Of a DNA stretch of 64,000 nucleotides, positions 1 to 10,215 are shown one piece after another. How positions within the stretch are numbered: the stretch's first letter is position 1; each line of letters starts with the position of its first letter. The stretch is taken from contig CM044955.1 in NCBI GenBank assembly GCA_024516035.1, forward strand, positions 51,809,074 to 51,873,073, given 5' to 3'. This stretch comes from Bactericera cockerelli. Lineage: Eukaryota > Arthropoda > Insecta > Hemiptera > Triozidae. The notes below the pieces were generated by a model. That model did no database searches. It had not been told where the DNA came from and was given only the letters and a program-made list of their open reading frames with translations. Both the position numbers and the translations under genes were made by a program.

Positions 1-24
1 TACAGTTGGCGGTGAAAGTGTTAA

Positions 25-316
25 CACTTTCACTGCCAGACTATTTCTAGATACCGGGCCAAGTGTTTCCATTTAGACATACCAAGTTTGTTTGATAATG
101 CGGTTTATCCAAGTGGACTCTCTTAGCATTAATTTGATATGAGGTAATAGTTTTTCTGGCCCAGCACTATGTTTTTTTTTCACAACGAGTTCGTTTCAGA
201 TTGCTTTGAAAAAAAAAAAAAAAAAAAAAAAAAAATGCATTGTTCCAAATGGAACCACCTGGCCCGGGGAGGTAGGCACTGGTGTGTCCAATTGGAAACA
301 CCTGACAGTGAGAGTG
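25..316. mobile_element. piggyBac-like MITE with TTAA duplications
   Basis: Flanked by TTAA at 21-24 and 317-320. The ends CACTTTCACTGCCAG and CACTCTCACTGTCAG are inverted repeats with two mismatches. No ORF; contains a poly-A run at about 209-234. Confidence 0.7.
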
Positions 317-349
317 TTAATTTCAGCAAACATTGAAACCGACATCAGT

Positions 350-405
350 GGTTCGCTCTAGAAAGCAGTGGACTCGTAACCTCCTGGTCGGCGATTCGAG
401 TCCCA
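350..405 (+). repeat. tRNA-like SINE head fragment
   Basis: Contains a B-box-like GGCGATTCGAGTCCC preceded by an anticodon-like loop. No matching acceptor stem, so it is a retroposed tRNA-like sequence and not a tRNA gene. Confidence 0.4.
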
Positions 406-639
406 CACATTGGGAATATTGGGTATTATTGAGTTTGGGTCTGAGTTATTGTGACAATGTGACATGTTCAATATATAGATTTATAGAATCAAGAATAATA
501 TAATTTTTTTGAGTTTCGAAAAGTAACTCATTAAAGTGAAATTTCACTTTCTTAAATAATTAAGGAAACATTAATCCTCGAACTACTAGCATTTTGGATT
601 TCTAAACTAACCATTTTATTACTATTCAGATCAGACAAT

Positions 640-832
640 CCCGGTAGTACCTCAGTGGTCAAGGTGTCGGTTTGGTAATCCAGAGGTTGCGGGTTCGAAA
701 TCCAGCTGGGACATGACAAGTTATACCCCCATTTTAGGATTTTCACCACAGGATAATATATTATGTACGTTTCAAGCTTACTGCTGGAATAATGGAACTC
801 ATTAGTCCGGGCCATATAAATAAGGCGATTTT
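640..832 (+). repeat. SINE family A, copy 1
   Basis: tRNA-derived head with B box GGGTTCGAAATCC, then a body shared with copies at 7381, 8488, 10018 and 59893 (TTACTGCTGGAATAATGG, ATAAATAAGGCGAT). Confidence 0.75.
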
Positions 833-968
833 TTTAAAATGTAATAATGTATATTTATTTTAGTTTTTTTTTACAATTTTTGTGGCTCTCTCCCTAAGGA
901 GAACATCTTAGGAAATACTTATTATTTTTTTTATAAGAAGTTAGCATTCAACCACTGCTGCAACTCAC

Positions 969-1145
969 TTGTCAATCTCTTCGTCAATCCGCGCGTCAAT
1001 GCTCTGCGCCGCGTCACTGCTGACGTAGGCGTCACAGATAATCTTCAGACGCTTTCGACAGTTAACCTCGTCGTCTCCGATCACAGCCAGGATCTTGATG
1101 AAGAAATCTGCCGGGTTGTAATTGCGAGGGCAGGGGTAGCCTTGT
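969..1145 (-). CDS. ABCG exon h (linker to membrane domain)
   Basis: Encodes [20 protein letters not shown] and a charged linker ending EEIDK, with donor GTGAGT. The GYPCP..YNPADF block marks the white/scarlet/brown branch. The open donor shows that the gene continues beyond the left edge. Confidence 0.85.
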
Positions 1146-3483
1146 CTGGGAACAAGAGATGGAGGTAAAAATGCCAAATTGCCACACTGCTCTGGTGCGG
1201 AAATTAACCTAACTATTGCCTAAAAATCCTGTATAAAATATACAATAAATAAAGAGGTGCTATATTAAACTGTTAGCATAATGGGACTCGTTGTCTCGAG
1301 CCGACAGTCTAAATAAAGCACAACTATACTATTATACTATTAGAACCTAAATAGTCCCCTTATTCCAGCTGCGGTGAGTGCCATATCGTCGGCTAGAAGG
1401 TAAAACTGACCAAGTGAGAGTCGGTCATTTTTTAGATTTTTCGTTACTCTAGTCGGAAATTAACCTAACTATTGGCTAAAAATCAAAAGTTCAGTAGTAT
1501 TCAAACATATTATGCGCGGGAAAAAGCGAAAAACAATTTTTACCTGAAAGACTGGTGGAGATTTCAATGACCAAATGGAGATAGGAAACGTACCAGCTAC
1601 ACACAATAACCTCAAACAGCCTGGGTTGGGTGAGGTCACAAAAAAAATGTTAGAAAATTCTGCCTATCCTGGGGATCAAACTCAAGATGTCTGGATAACG
1701 AGCAGTAATCTCAACCGTTTTACACCAAGGAGTCGGGTTAGGTAGGTAATACCTTGTAGTTATTTTTTTTAAAAACTTTATTATATTATTAAACTAACTT
1801 TTATTAAGTTTTACTTGTGTAAATCTTTTATACTGTCCGCCTAGGACTAAATAATTTTTTCCAGCAGTTTAAACAAAGTCTCATTTAATCTGCTTCATGA
1901 AACAAAAAGATTACAAGCCAGGAATCGAACCCAGGATCAAAGGCTCAACTCACGTCCTCATAAACTCCACCCCCTGCTTGGCGTTGCCTATGAACGCTGT
2001 CCTGGATTCTGCTAGAATGACGAGGCTGTCGAAGAGGTCCAGAATCTCCGAGCTGGGCTGGTGGATGGCGCAGATGATGGTCTTCTGATGGTGGGACGCC
2101 ATGTCCTTCATAGTGGTGATTAGGTTGAGGGTGGAGTACGAGTCTAGGCCTGGGAATCGAAAGAAGGTGATAAATAAATAAATATAATTAATAATAATAA
2201 AAAAATAAAATAAATAAAAAATATGTAATTCAAAGAAGGAAAAAAGTACCTCCAACCGTCATTGAATGATGTTATTGTTGTAGCTAGCTTGGCTGCAGCT
2301 GGAGAGGGGGGAAATGATGGTCTCCGTGCAACTTTATTTCAAAGTTGGCTCGTCCTGAACCACATATTTCTATGTGTGATCAACCATCGTGAGGACTTGG
2401 ACTTTTTCTTTATAAGCCATTCAACACTTGGAAAAATGCAAGCTCGCCTGCCTTGTAAGGGTTGGCTAGTGTGTTTTCTGTTTATAGTGCTCTAACAAGA
2501 CACTGGTCTTCTCCGGGCAGACAGTTTAGCGTCCCCCAGCCGTCAGTGAATCTATGATTTAAAAAAAATATAAATAAAAGAAATAAAAAATACTTTTTCA
2601 CAAAACAACTATTACATATTATTTTTTGACATGGGAATCAATTCGATTAGAGTCTAGCCTACATGCACTAGACCTAGATCATAATCTCTATATATAAAAG
2701 AGAAATATGGACGGACTTTGTGGCTTTGTGTGCAGGAATTGTTTAGGCGAAACGGTAAGAGATAGCGAAAAATTGATGAGAGACGACCCCAAGTAAAATT
2801 GCCGGAAAATACCAGGAAAACTTTCAAAAGTCCGAAATTCCAAACCGTCCTTGAGTTATGACCTTCCTCAAGTATTGGCTTGAGGAAGGGTCCGATTTTA
2901 TGACAGTCTTTGCCCTGGAACTTAAAATCTGTCGCGAGGACCTATATTTTTTATTATTCAGTAACACATTAGACAAAACTAGCTTTCATTTAAATCATTA
3001 TAGGCCACATTCTGACGTACCGTTCTCGAGGTATTAGCCAGAATGTTCGAAATTTTGACCTTTTTTTCAGACTTTTCACGATTTTTAACAGATTCTAGCG
3101 CGGAACTTAAAATTTATCGCGAGGACCTATATTTTTTATTATTTAATAACAAATTAGACAAAACAAGCTTTCATTTAATTTATATGAGGACAAATTCTGA
3201 CGTACCGTTCTTGAGATATAAGCCAGAATGTTCGAAATTTCTACCTTTTTTTTAGACTTTTCACGTTTTTTGACAGATTCCAGCGCGGAACTTAAAATTT
3301 ATCGCGAGGAGCTATTTTTTTGTATTGTAAAACTGTCTCAGAACATCACATGCTTTTATTTGAGCCCTTTGTTGCCATATTCTGACAAACCGTTCTCGAA
3401 ATATAGGCCAGTTTGCTACATTATCAATATCCGCTATGATAGATTTGGCTCGGGATTTTGAAATTTACAGCAATGATAATTGG

Positions 3484-3557
<74 letters not shown>

Positions 3558-3619
3558 GGATGGGTGTGCGTGTGGATGGGTGTGTGGATGGGTGTGTGGA
3601 TGTGTGTGTGGATGTGTGG

Positions 3620-3700
<81 letters not shown>

Positions 3701-3817
3701 GATGTGTTTGTGTGGATGTGTTTGTGTGGATGTGTTTGTGTGGATGTGTTTGTGTGGATGTGTTTGTGGTGTTTTGGATGGGTGTTGGTTGTGTGTATAT
3801 GGTATGGTTTGGGTGTG

Positions 3818-3879
<62 letters not shown>

Positions 3880-6800
3880 ATGTGTGTGTGTGGATGTGTT
3901 TGTGTGGATGTGTTTGTGGGTGTGTGGATGGGTGTGTGTTGTGTGTATATGGTATGGTTTGGGTGTGGTGTATGTGTGTGTGTGTGTGTGATGTATGGGT
4001 GGTGTGTGTGTGATGGCTTGGCGAAGCGGGTGCAGCCCGCTAGTACTTATATATTGAAATGTTACCAAGTTTTGGAAAGCTTTTCCAGATTAAGTCTAAA
4101 ATGAAAGGAAGTTAAACCCCACAAATAGTCACCGTTGCCGAGTGAGTTAGCGCGCTAGGCAATGCACGCACGGTGACCTGGGTTCGACCCCAGCGGGACA
4201 GAATTTTTTCTGCTCTGTACTTGGATGTTCGGCGTCCACTCATACCTCGTGAGGAAAAATGAGAAGTTACTTGTATGAGTAACGACCAGTGGCATTACCA
4301 GAGTAAAAAGAAATTAATGTAAGTGTATTCGAAAAGTGACGGAGGCTCTTAGTAATGCTGCGCTATCAACAAAAATTGTGAAGAGGCCTTGTGCTTCACC
4401 ACAAATAATTCATACATAACAAGTTAAACCTCCTAACATGACCAATATTACCTGAAGTGACCTCATCACAGAAGAAGAGATCAGGATCTGAGAGGAGTTC
4501 TGTGGCAAAGGACAATCTTCTTTTTTCTCCTCCTGACAGGAATATCTGTAAGAGACAGGAAATTGACATCATTAGGGATTCTGTGGACTATAAACCTGAC
4601 TCGGACACTTACAATTTCATTTTATCAATGAAAATTCCAACATAGCATTAGATTTCCTTGTCGGTGGTTGGACCCTAGACACCTCAGGATGTTATTAAGA
4701 GTTCCGTAACTGTGTTCAACCGACAGTAATAATAATAACACTCTTTAGTGGAAGGTAACCACCAGGCGAGGTTAATGCTCAAAGCATTTTTTACCACCTA
4801 ACCCTCAGAGTCTTATTATTATGGGGTCACAAACTCAAATTAATGAGGAAAAATTCATGCATTGGGTGGCATTCGAACCAACGGATCCCTACGCTACCTG
4901 GATTACCAGACTAGCGCGTTAACCACTTGACTACCAGTGCACTGATAGTAGTCAGTGGAGCACAAGTGGGACATCACTGCTGGTAAGTTTGCTTATTCTC
5001 TGACTACTTACTTTACGGGCTAGTAATAGTCTTACCTGGAAATGATCGCCCGAGGTGCCAATCTGTCTGTGAGCCACATTGAGTAGCCCGACTTGCCTGA
5101 GGATCTCGTGGACTTTCTCCTTGATTTCAGTCTTGGATATCCTCCTGTCCAGCTTCATGCGGGCCTGGAATTTAAGTACCTTATTTAAGTTAGCCAGTCA
5201 CTACTGTCACCGTGGCCGAGTGGTTAACGCACTCGACTAATACCCAGGTGACTAATACGGCTAATACTCCGACTAATACCGGGTTCAAACCCCGGCGGGA
5301 TCAGATTTTTCTCCGCTGTCTGCTTGGATGTTACAGGGTTGAGTCATACCTCGTGAGGAAAAATGTGTAGCTACTTGTTTGGTTAAGCGACCAATGGCGA
5401 CATTCCACAGTCAAGCAATGAGTAACATGGATAGATGATAATTATAATTAGGAGTCTCGTAATTCTTTGCTACCCCTAAACGAGATACATAATAACTAAT
5501 AAGACAAAGAAACTACATACATACAGGTACACACCTTACTTAGTTTATACTGTCGGCAAATTGGCAAATACTATTATTACTTATTGATGAAAAATAAGTA
5601 AGGACCGTACAAAACATAATCCCAGATTTTAGGATGGTTAGGAGTGAAAACTCAAATATCACTCATAAGAGCTGTGTCGGTGAGATTGAGAGGTACGAGG
5701 CGGAGAGTGAGAAGTATTGAGTGCGAGGATGGCTTGCTCATATAAATATCAGACATGAAGATTTTCTTAATATCCTAATACCTAATGCCGGGTCCACACT
5801 AAGCGAACATTGTTAGCTAACAATGTTCGCTAACAATGTTATTTCAAACAAGTCGGAAAAACATTTACTAATGCCGGGTCCACACTGCGAACATTGTTAG
5901 CTAACAATGTTCGCTTAGTGTGGACCCGGCATAATGCAGATTATATATATTACGTACGTAATGTTAACATAATGTTAAAACAGTTTCTTTCATTTAAGTA
6001 ATGCACTCATATTTTTAAATTAGAAGTTTCAACACTCACGTAGAACACCAGATGTTCATAAACGGTGAGCGTGGCGAAGAATAGGTCCTTTTGGTAGAGG
6101 AAGGCGCTCAGGTTGCGGATGTGGGGCCCAATGACTTTGCCGTTCACCCGCACATCCCCCTCCACGATGAGACCGCCTGCAGGTAGATAATAGTCAGGGA
6201 GATAATGGTCAGGGAGATAATGGTCAGGGAGATAATGGTCAGGGAGATAATGGTCAGGGAGATAATGGTCAGGGAGATAATGGACAGGGAGATAATGAAC
6301 ATACAAAAGGACATAGGACCAAATAATTAAATAAGGTTAAACCAAACATGAGGGAAGAATTAGCGTATTTTTTATAAATATGAATAAAACGAATATTTTT
6401 CTCTTCAGTCGCAATCTGGCTGCAAATATTTTCCATTGTCCGCCATTTTTAAGCAAATAAAATAAATATTTTCTTTTCCATCGCAATTCGGCTGCAAAGT
6501 ACCAAATAAAACATGGCGGCAAAAAAGAAATATTTGCAGTATTTTTTTCTTTTAAATATCGCGATCAGGCTTCCAGCATTTTCCAAAATTATGAACATGA
6601 AAAAATTCATACGAGTATAATATATGTACTTTTTCCGCCATGTTTTATTTGTTTAAAAATGGCGGAAACTGGAAAATATTTGCAGCCAGATCGCGATAGA
6701 AGAGAAAAATATTCGTTTTATTCACTTTATTTGTTTTTTTTTTCTTCAAATTTTTCATCCCCATTTTTAAAACGTTTTTATATTCATATAAAAAATACGC

Positions 6801-9231
6801 TTAATTTCTGTCAAGCCAGACTTTCAACCAATCACAGAGCACTATATCTTGGATGATACCAGTCGAATAAGGGACGGTCTTCTCCATCCTCATTGTAATC
6901 CTATTTTAAAATTTTGGCCAGTATAAGTCCTACAAGGGCGATGTAAAATAAAGTCTTTTTAAAATTTGAAAGGGAAGGTCATCTTTAGAAAAGATGGTTT
7001 ATTCATTTTGTGCTGAAGAAAATTTAAATTTGAATACCCCAGACTCCCCTATTTGAAGACCTACCAAAATAGGGAACATACCTATTGTACATAGAAAAGT
7101 AAAAAAAAAAAAAACGAAATTTAAATTTCAAAAAACCTACAGACTTCATTGTTACTTCCTTGTAATTTCGTCAATAATCAACCGATTTGCAAGGTTCAAG
7201 AAATGGTATTATTTTTTAAATATAATTTTCAATTTCTACATCAAATGCTAAATTTTGAGGCTCCTCAAATCGTCCTAGTAATAACTTATAACTCACCATT
7301 ATTCCTCTGGGCCAGAGCTGATAGGAGAGTGGTCTTGCCAGCTCCACTGAAAATAGATACAAATAGGGGACCGTTAGTATTACCTCCCGGTAGCTCAGTG
7401 GTAAAGGCGGCACTGTGTGAATCCAGATATTCCAGAGGTCGCGGGTTCGAATCCCAGCCGGGTCAATACAAGTTATCCTCCCATTTGGGATTTTTACCAC
7501 ATAATAATACGTCTTGGGTTTGCTGCTGGAATAATGGGACTTAATAGTCCTAATCGGGCAGTATAAATAAGGCGATATTATTATTATTACATATATTATC
7601 ATTAGAGAATATATACATTTTTTTTGGTTTGCCGTAATTCACAAAACAATTTCTACTTGCCGTAAATATTCAAAGTTTTTTTTTGGCGTTTGCGAAATAA
7701 TAGTCTTGGCATATGATTATAATATATGAATGACCCGTTAGTAAAGTATTGCAATGATTCGTAATTTAGATAGGTATATTTTCTACACTAACTTGTTTTA
7801 ATCTTATTGTTGCTATTTAACCTCAGAAAATAGGAATTCAATGGAGACACGATAGATAGCTTTTACCCCGGCAACAAGATTTTCTTGACCTTGAACACCA
7901 CTTTTCTTCGGCGCCGCGGCGGTGTGACCTTGAACACCACTTTTCCCCGTCGCGCCGTTGTGACTTTGAAAACCTTTTTTCTATTTTCTGTTGACATATT
8001 CAGTGCGACAGACCATTCCATTCAATTATTTAGCTCTAACCTAATCACAGTACCTTTCTAGAGATAGACAATAAGTATTTACCTCCCTAGAGAAGTTTTC
8101 CTATGAATAATATTTACCTTGCTCCCAACACTGCAGTCAGAGTGCCTGCCTTAGCAACGCCCGTCACTGTATGGCCGATCATCATGAAACAAAAATGGAT
8201 GCACAAAAAAATCTATATTACCGGCCAATTTTTTATATTTAAAAAAACTATAGTTAGTTTTAAAAAAGTTTTCATATTTGTGTTAATCACTTTCGTGATA
8301 TCACAACTACTGAAACTCGCTTTACTAAATCTATGCTGAAACCGGGACTTGAACCACCGACCTCCAGGTTACAAGTCCGCTGCCTTATCGATCAAGCTAC
8401 TGAGGTCGGTAAGAAACTATAGTTTATCCTTTGCCAAACTACTTTCAGGTAGCTAATCTAGTTTGTGCTAGGATGTACTTCACGTTGGTCTGTCTTGGTA
8501 GCTCAGTGGTAAAGGCGGAACTCTGTGAATCCAGAAATTCCAGAGGTCCTGGGTTCGAAACCCAGCCGGGACATGACAAGTTATCCTCCCATTTGGGATA
8601 TTTAGCACTTAATAATACGTCTTGGGCTTACTGCTGGAATAATGGTACTTAATTTTGTACTAATCGGGCAGTATAAATAACGTGATATTATTATTATTTC
8701 ACTGTCCTAAAAGTTTTAATTTCAGTAGTAACACTCCTACTCCTGACTCCGATGGTGGTTGTTTTTTTTCGAAGCTATGACATTTCAAACTGAAGTCTTT
8801 ACATCATTAAGTTTTTATTGTAATTGTATTTCATGCCAACCCTTTGCAACATAATATTACAGCGGTTCCCGACCGGTGGGCCGCGGGCAGCTCGCTACTG
8901 GGCCGCGAATGCTGGCCGAAACTCAAGAAATAATATCAAAATAGTGCAAAATAAGTCGGGGTGGTCCGCAAAATTGTTTTAAAAATATTATTGGGCCCCC
9001 AAGGTAAAAAGGTTGGGAACCGCTGTAATATTACACATAAATACATTCAATTCAAACTAAAATCTGCACTGCTAACCATGTGAATATTGAAAGACTTATG
9101 GTTGGGTACTTGCCATTATTGACGAGTTTCTTTGTGACGGACCCGCTACTCCAGAACGAGTTAGACTTCCTCACGCAGTACACAGACAGGCTGCTCCAAG
9201 AAAGGGTTAATCCTGGATCATCGCTCTGTAA
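969..9231 (-). CDS. st: ABCG half-transporter, scarlet/white-like (partial, 8 exons seen)
   Basis: Exons in transcript order: 9231-9114, 8166-8118, 7346-7297, 6176-6040, 5164-5036, 4545-4452, 2149-1954, 1145-969 (950 nt, about 316 residues, all phases agree). They give one ATP-binding domain: Walker [13 protein letters not shown]-loop YQKDL, signature [11 protein letters not shown], Walker B LFFCDE, D-loop SGLDSYS, H-loop IHQPSSE, then [14 protein letters not shown], typical of white/scarlet/brown proteins. LTVYEH, LDRR and GLDSYS resemble scarlet more than white, so the symbol is tentative. In insects these proteins dimerise and move pigment precursors (tryptophan or guanine derivatives) into pigment granules. 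The six-helix membrane half should lie left of the window; the start codon was not found. Oddities: CDEVTSG where the family has CDEPTSG, a GC-AG intron, and tandem arrays at two acceptors. Confidence 0.85.
1954..2149 (-). CDS. ABCG exon g (D-loop and H-loop)
   Basis: Encodes [18 protein letters not shown], then [18 protein letters not shown] and [14 protein letters not shown]. This gives the D-loop, switch histidine and end of the nucleotide-binding domain. Acceptor TCCCAG, donor GTGAGT. Confidence 0.88.
2685..4043 (+). mobile_element. Helitron-like non-autonomous element
   Basis: Starts TCTCTATATATAAAAG after an A and ends with hairpin GCGGGTGCAGCCCGC running into CTAG before a T, the Helitron pattern of TC...hairpin-CTAG inserted between A and T. 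The body has three diverged direct repeats around 2920-3420 and a long GT microsatellite. No Rep/helicase ORF. Confidence 0.55.
3484..4012. repeat. (GT)n microsatellite with GGATGT variants
   Basis: About 530 bp of GT dinucleotides interrupted by GGATGTGTTTGT-type units. A block ending in GTGTATATGGTATGG is duplicated (about 3795-3820 and 3937-3962). The cysteine/valine ORFs across it are artefacts of the repeat. Confidence 0.9.
4125..4412 (+). repeat. SINE family B, copy 1
   Basis: Head with A-box-like GCCGAGTGAGTTAGCGC and B-box-like GGGTTCGACCCC, then body ACTCATACCTCGTGAGG and TTGTGCTTCACCACAAAT. Near-identical copies at 37906 and 58873. Confidence 0.75.
4452..4545 (-). CDS. ABCG exon f (signature and Walker B)
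   Basis: Encodes [18 protein letters not shown], then [11 protein letters not shown]. This holds the ABC signature and the Walker B catalytic glutamate. The residue after CDE is V, where nearly all ABCG proteins have P. Acceptor TTACAG, donor GTAATA. Confidence 0.88.
4690..4945 (-). repeat. SINE family C (tRNA-like head on minus strand)
   Basis: On the minus strand it begins TGGTAGTCAAGTGGTTAACG and carries a B box GGTTCGAATGCC. The body is shared with the SINE split by the insertion at 60456-63052. Confidence 0.6.
5036..5164 (-). CDS. ABCG exon e (helical linker)
   Basis: Forty-three codons from [13 protein letters not shown] to GTSGDHFQ, in phase 0 at both ends, between TTCCAG and GTAAGA. 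It is the helical segment between Q-loop and signature motif. Confidence 0.85.
5212..5430 (+). repeat. SINE family B variant
   Basis: Head GTGGCCGAGTGGTTAACGC is expanded by short CTAATAC repeats before the B box GGGTTCAAACCCC. The body CATACCTCGTGAGGAAAAAT is shared with family B. Confidence 0.6.
5786..5931. mobile_element. 146 bp palindromic MITE, TAA duplications
   Basis: Flanked by TAA at 5783-5785 and 5932-5934. TIR begins TGCCGGGTCCACACTAAGCG, and each end contains the internal palindrome GAACATTGTTAGCTAACAAT. The 3 bp duplication suggests a PIF/Harbinger relative. Confidence 0.7.
6040..6176 (-). CDS. ABCG exon d (Q-loop)
   Basis: Encodes [17 protein letters not shown], then the Q-loop segment [20 protein letters not shown]. 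Acceptor CTGCAG, donor GTGAGT. A 15 bp minisatellite runs directly into the acceptor. Confidence 0.85.
6183..6300 (-). repeat. 15 bp minisatellite at ABCG exon d acceptor
   Basis: About 7.7 copies of GATAATGGTCAGGGA from 6186. On the transcribed strand this is pyrimidine-rich ATTATCTCCCTGACC. The genuine intron end ATTATCTACCTGCAG looks like one more unit. Confidence 0.85.
7297..7346 (-). CDS. ABCG exon c (Walker A P-loop)
   Basis: A 50 nt exon between TTTCAG and GTGAGT encoding [18 protein letters not shown], the ATP-binding P-loop. A tRNA-derived SINE lies about 35 bp upstream of the acceptor, in the intron. Confidence 0.85.
7381..7595 (+). repeat. SINE family A, copy 2
   Basis: Head CCCGGTAGCTCAGTGGTAAA with B box GGGTTCGAATCCC. 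Body ends GGGCAGTATAAATAAGGCGA followed by TATTATTATTATT. Lies in an ABCG intron, antisense to the gene. Confidence 0.8.
8118..8166 (-). CDS. ABCG exon b (up to Walker A)
   Basis: A 49 nt exon between ATACAG and GTAAAT. It encodes [16 protein letters not shown] and splits the serine of GASGAGKT with the next exon. Phases 1 and 2 match the neighbouring exons. Confidence 0.8.
8333..8412 (-). repeat. tRNA-derived SINE head
   Basis: On the minus strand, ACCTCAGTAGCTTGATCGAT and B box GGTTCAAGTCCC surround an anticodon-like CTTGTAA. No proper acceptor stem. A related head lies at 13312-13380. Confidence 0.45.
8488..8697 (+). repeat. SINE family A, copy 3
   Basis: Head TTGGTAGCTCAGTGGTAAAG and B box GGGTTCGAAACCC. 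Body matches the 7381 copy, with a TATTATTATT tail. In an ABCG intron. Confidence 0.8.
8860..9025. mobile_element. 166 bp hAT-type MITE
   Basis: TIRs CAGCGGTTCCC...GGGAACCGCTG flanked by perfect 8 bp duplications TAATATTA (8852-8859 and 9026-9033). CAGNGGTTCCCAACC is a well-known hAT end. Inserted in an ABCG intron about 90 bp below exon a. Confidence 0.9.
9114..9231 (-). CDS. ABCG exon a (before Walker A)
   Basis: Reads [15 protein letters not shown] and ends KKLVNN plus one base. Two acceptors are possible, after GTTCAG (exon from 9231) or after TTACAG (exon from 9225). The donor is GCAAGT, not GT. The first 47 nt of the exon belong to an 82 bp tandem repeat. An earlier exon must supply the N-terminus. 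Confidence 0.75.
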
Positions 9232-9509
9232 CTGAACATAATATTACATAATTATTGTACTATTTAGACAGGCTGCTCCAAGAAAGGGTTAATCCTGGAT
9301 CATCGCTCTGTAACTGAACATAATATTACATAATTATTGTACTATTTAGACAGGCTGCTCCAAGAAAGGGTTAATCCTGGATCATCGCTCTGTAACTGAA
9401 CATAATATTACATAATTATTTTACTATTTAGACAGGCTGCTCCAAGAAAGAGTTAATCCTGGATCATCGCTCTGTAACTGAACATAATATTACATAATTA
9501 TTTTACTAT
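9185..9509 (-). repeat. 82 bp x4 tandem array spanning ABCG exon a acceptor
   Basis: Units start at 9185, 9267, 9349 and 9431, exactly 82 bp apart and nearly identical. Each holds 47 bp matching the start of exon a plus about 35 bp of intron end, so the acceptor exists four times. The copy nearest the gene body is continuous with the exon. Confidence 0.9.
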
Positions 9510-10017
9510 GGTATATTTATTTAAATGTAAATGAAACAAAAATTAAATTATAGATCGTAGACTTCTACAAACTCAGCTGAGGGAAGAGCCGAAAGCATAC
9601 TTGCTGCATTCCCCTTGCTATTAATAAATAGTAAATTTTGGTAAGGTAACTCTACCTTTCAAAGACAGCCAAAGTATAGAGTAGGAAAGTTTTAACACAG
9701 TCGGGATTCGAACCCAAGTCACTGTGTGTGCAAGCCGAGTGCGCTATTATTATTATTATTATTATACAATGCTTTATTAGGTATAAATGGACATTATGTA
9801 CATACAAATAATTAATTTAACAATGAAAAAAAATGGAAACAATATATAAAATGAAAATGAAAAAGAATAGAAAATATATAAAAACATAAGTCCTAACTAA
9901 AGGGCGGGGTTATTGCCTATGGCAATCTCTTCCACCCAACCCTACTCCACTCGACCGCGCCGATACCTATTAGTATTGATATTTAATTATTACTATTATT
10001 AACATATTATAATAATA

Positions 10018-10215
10018 ATATCGCCTTATTTATACTGCCCGATCAGGACTATGAAAGTCCCTTTATTCCAGCAGTAAGCCCAAGACAAATTATTATGTGG
10101 TAAAAATCCCGAAAGGGAGGAAAACATATCATGTCCCGGCTGGGTTTCGAACCCACGACCTCTGGAGTCTTTGGATTCACAGAGTGCCGCCTTTACCACT
10201 GAGCTACCGGGACAG
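10018..10215 (-). repeat. SINE family A, copy 4
   Basis: Reverse orientation: CCTTATTTATACTGCCCG at the left, B box complement GGTTTCGAACCC, ACTGAGCTACCGGGAC at the right end. Confidence 0.8.

Noticed and set aside
3424..4104. Long ORFs on both strands, rich in Cys/Val or His/Thr
   Set aside because: They translate the GT microsatellite; every frame is open because the repeat lacks stops.
7383..7466. tRNA gene (A and B boxes present)
   Set aside because: The sequence is the head of a multi-copy SINE; the stems are imperfect and the body follows directly.
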